Of a stretch of 8,882 bases of DNA, positions 7,667-8,882 are shown piece by piece. Source of the DNA: Caulobacteraceae bacterium (GTDB lineage Bacteria > Pseudomonadota > Alphaproteobacteria > Caulobacterales > Caulobacteraceae); contig JAQGII010000094.1 in NCBI GenBank assembly GCA_028291305.1, positions 1 through 8,882 on the forward strand. The letters run 5' to 3'. Both the position numbers and the translations under genes were made by a program. A model generated the notes under the pieces. It was not told where the DNA came from. It saw nothing but the letters and a program-made list of their open reading frames with translations, and did not search any database. How positions within the stretch are numbered: position 1 is the first letter of the stretch; each line of letters opens with the position of its first letter.

Positions 7667-7672
7667 GTATAC
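7667..7672. promoter_or_regulatory. Candidate operator GTATAC (site 2)
   Basis: Second copy of the GTATAC core, 76 bp from site 1 and 20 bp before the Rieske start codon. It directly follows GATAAA (7661-7666), a possible -10 element for the rightward gene, though no good -35 sits 17 bp upstream of it. Flanking bases shared with site 1 are an A before the core and AG two bases after it. Weaker than site 1 because the palindrome is only 6 bp. Confidence 0.3.
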
Positions 7673-7681
7673 CGAGCCTAT

Positions 7682-7687
7682 GGGAGA
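7682..7687 (+). promoter_or_regulatory. Ribosome binding site of the Rieske oxygenase gene
   Basis: GGGAGA lies 4 nt before the ATG at 7692. An in-frame ATG at 7680 overlaps this site and has no Shine-Dalgarno of its own, so 7692 is taken as the start. Confidence 0.65.
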
Positions 7688-7691
7688 CGCC

Positions 7692-8741
7692 ATGAAGGCC
7701 CTGAGGAACACCTGGTATGTCGCGGCGTGGGATTTCGAGGTCGAGCCGGGCCGGATCCTCGCCCGCCGCCTGCTGGACGAGGCGCTGATCCTCTACCGCG
7801 ACGAGCGGGGCGGCCCGCTGGCGGCGGCCGACCGCTGTCCGCACCGCCTGGCGCCCCTGTCGGCGGGCCGGCTGGAAGGCGGCGCCCTGCGCTGCATGTA
7901 CCACGGCCTGCTGTTCGACTCCGCCGGCCGCTGCATCGACGTGCCGGGCCAGGAGCACATCAGCCCCAACCTGAAGCTGAAGACCTATCCGGTGGCCGAG
8001 CGCGACCGCCTGATCTGGATCTGGATGGGCGACGCCGCCCTGGCCGATCCGGCCCTGATCCCCGACGCCCACTGGCTGGCCGCCCCCGACTGGCGGGCCA
8101 AGCCCGGCTACATCCACTACGACCGGGCCAACTACGTCACCATCATGGACAACCTGCTGGACTTCTCCCACCTGGGCTTCGTGCACGAGAACACCCTGGG
8201 CGGCGGTAGGGTCAGCGCCGAGGTGAAGCCGCAGATCGAGCGGTTCGAGTGGGGGCTGCGCATCTCGCGCCTGTACAGCAACACCCCGCTGGCTCCCTAC
8301 CTGAAGGGCCTGGCCAAGTTCGACGGGCCGGTGGACCGCTGGCAGATCTACGATTGGCGGGTGGCCGGCAATCTGCTGAGCATGGACTTCGGTTCCGCTC
8401 CGGCCGGGGTCGGGGCGCTGGAGGGCGCGCGGCCGCCCGAGGCGCTGGTGTTCCACACCGTCCAGGCCCTGACGCCCGAGACGGAGGGCTCGACCCACTA
8501 CTTCTGGGCGGCGGCCAACGGCTTCGAACTCGACAACCCGACGGTCACCGAGGAGATCCACCGCCAGACGGCGATCGCCTTCGCCGAGGACAAGTTCATC
8601 ATCCAGGCGCAGCAGGCGGTGATCGACGAGCATCCCCACGAGCGCATGACCGGCATCGCCGCCGACGCCGGCCTGCAGCAGGGCCGCGCCATCCTCGGCC
8701 GCCTGCTCCAGGCCGAAGCCGAGCGGGAAGCGGCGGCTTAG
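7692..8741 (+). CDS. Rieske non-heme iron oxygenase, VanA-like alpha subunit
   Basis: Protein of 349 aa, the usual size of the vanillate O-demethylase (VanA) type of oxygenase. The N-terminal Rieske [2Fe-2S] domain carries C49-P-H51 and C68-M-Y-H71. The catalytic domain has the mononuclear iron motif D157-x2-H160-x4-H165 within DNLLDFSHLGFVH; D300 (FAEDKFII) is the expected carboxylate ligand. TPETEGSTHYFW (261-272) is typical of the VanA-like group. Members O-demethylate or hydroxylate aromatic acids and some other ring compounds using electrons from a ferredoxin-type reductase; no such reductase is in the window, so the partner must be encoded elsewhere. The start codon is supported by GGGAGA. 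The gene is divergent from the cupin operon across a shared 204-bp control region, suggesting a joint pathway and co-regulation. Vanillate itself is only one possible substrate. Confidence 0.93.
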   Translation: MKALRNTWYVAAWDFEVEPGRILARRLLDEALILYRDERGGPLAAADRCPHRLAPLSAGRLEGGALRCMYHGLLFDSAGRCIDVPGQEHISPNLKLKTYPVAERDRLIWIWMGDAALADPALIPDAHWLAAPDWRAKPGYIHYDRANYVTIMDNLLDFSHLGFVHENTLGGGRVSAEVKPQIERFEWGLRISRLYSNTPLAPYLKGLAKFDGPVDRWQIYDWRVAGNLLSMDFGSAPAGVGALEGARPPEALVFHTVQALTPETEGSTHYFWAAANGFELDNPTVTEEIHRQTAIAFAEDKFIIQAQQAVIDEHPHERMTGIAADAGLQQGRAILGRLLQAEAEREAAA

Positions 8742-8750
8742 GGTCGGCAC

Positions 8751-8784
8751 AAAAGAAAAAGGCGGCTCCCGCGAAGGACCCGCC
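8751..8784 (-). terminator. Rho-independent terminator for the leftward gene at the right edge
   Basis: Read leftward: GGCGGgTCC (8784-8776), a 6-nt loop, GGAgCCGCC (8769-8761), then TTTTTCTTTT (8760-8751). The 9-bp stem has one G-G mismatch. The T-tract exists only on the leftward strand, so it ends a gene coming from the right. It also lies 10 bp past the Rieske stop; rightward transcripts would form the hairpin but lack a U-tract. Confidence 0.75.
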
Positions 8785-8812
8785 TCGATCTTTCCGGTTG
8801 CGCCGGCTGCCG

Positions 8813-8882
8813 TTAGGAGCGCGCGTTGCCGATCTGCTGGCCGCCAACCGTCACGGTGACGAGCGACCCGCCAGCGGTGCCG
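8813..8882 (-). CDS. C-terminal end of an unidentified leftward gene (partial)
   Basis: The last 22 codons and a TAA stop (8815-8813) are inside the window; the rest lies to the right. The residues read GTAGGSLVTVTVGG followed by QQIGNARS. Third codon positions are 20 of 22 G or C, as in the neighbouring genes, and the stop is followed 28 bp later by a rho-independent terminator in the same direction, which together make this a real gene end. The Gly/Thr/Val-rich tail is too short to assign a family or function. Confidence 0.65.
   Translation of the reverse strand, partial: GTAGGSLVTVTVGGQQIGNARS

Noticed and set aside
6126..8741. Open rightward frame of 871 codons ending with the Rieske gene
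   Set aside because: Only the part from 7692 is coding. The upstream part is antisense to the SDR and cupin genes, whose motifs are unmistakable, and is rich in Gly, His, Gln and Arg as expected for a GC-rich shadow frame.

Overview
The window is high-GC DNA with dense, mostly leftward genes and very GC-rich third codon positions. The hybrid histidine kinase and the TPR-glycosyltransferase are of types common in Alphaproteobacteria. A Caulobacter/Phenylobacterium-like or sphingomonad-like host is a reasonable guess, but there is no rRNA or taxonomic marker to prove it. I see no insertion sequence, integrase, tRNA, CRISPR array or replication origin.

Layout. (1) Positions 5-2236 (+): a soluble hybrid sensor kinase with tandem GAF domains, HisKA, HATPase and a C-terminal receiver; its true N-terminus may lie left of the window. 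(2) Positions 7487 down to 2249 (-): a compact run of five genes, namely a 2,4'-dihydroxyacetophenone-dioxygenase-type cupin, a short-chain dehydrogenase (SDR), a zinc-dependent medium-chain dehydrogenase (MDR), an MFS transporter of the anion:cation symporter type, and a TPR protein with a glycosyltransferase-like C-terminus. Gaps are 9, -4, 49 and 43 bp. The first four look like one catabolic operon; the fifth may only be a read-through neighbour. The kinase and the TPR gene converge 12 bp apart. (3) Positions 7488-7691: a 204-bp divergent control region. It has a plausible leftward promoter with a TGTATACA palindrome in its spacer, a second GTATAC site just upstream of the rightward gene, and a small GC-rich hairpin in the leftward leader. 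(4) Positions 7692-8741 (+): a VanA-like Rieske non-heme iron oxygenase. (5) Right edge: the last 22 codons of an unidentified leftward gene, followed by a rho-independent terminator that abuts the 3' end of the Rieske gene.

How the genes may work together (inference). The transporter would import an organic anion. The two dehydrogenases would oxidise alcohol groups. The cupin would oxidatively cleave the bond next to a ketone, giving a carboxylic acid. The divergent Rieske enzyme would O-demethylate or hydroxylate the ring. This fits side-chain shortening of a lignin-like aromatic alcohol or ketone, but the substrate cannot be read from sequence. No electron-transfer reductase for the Rieske enzyme and no local transcription regulator lie inside the window.
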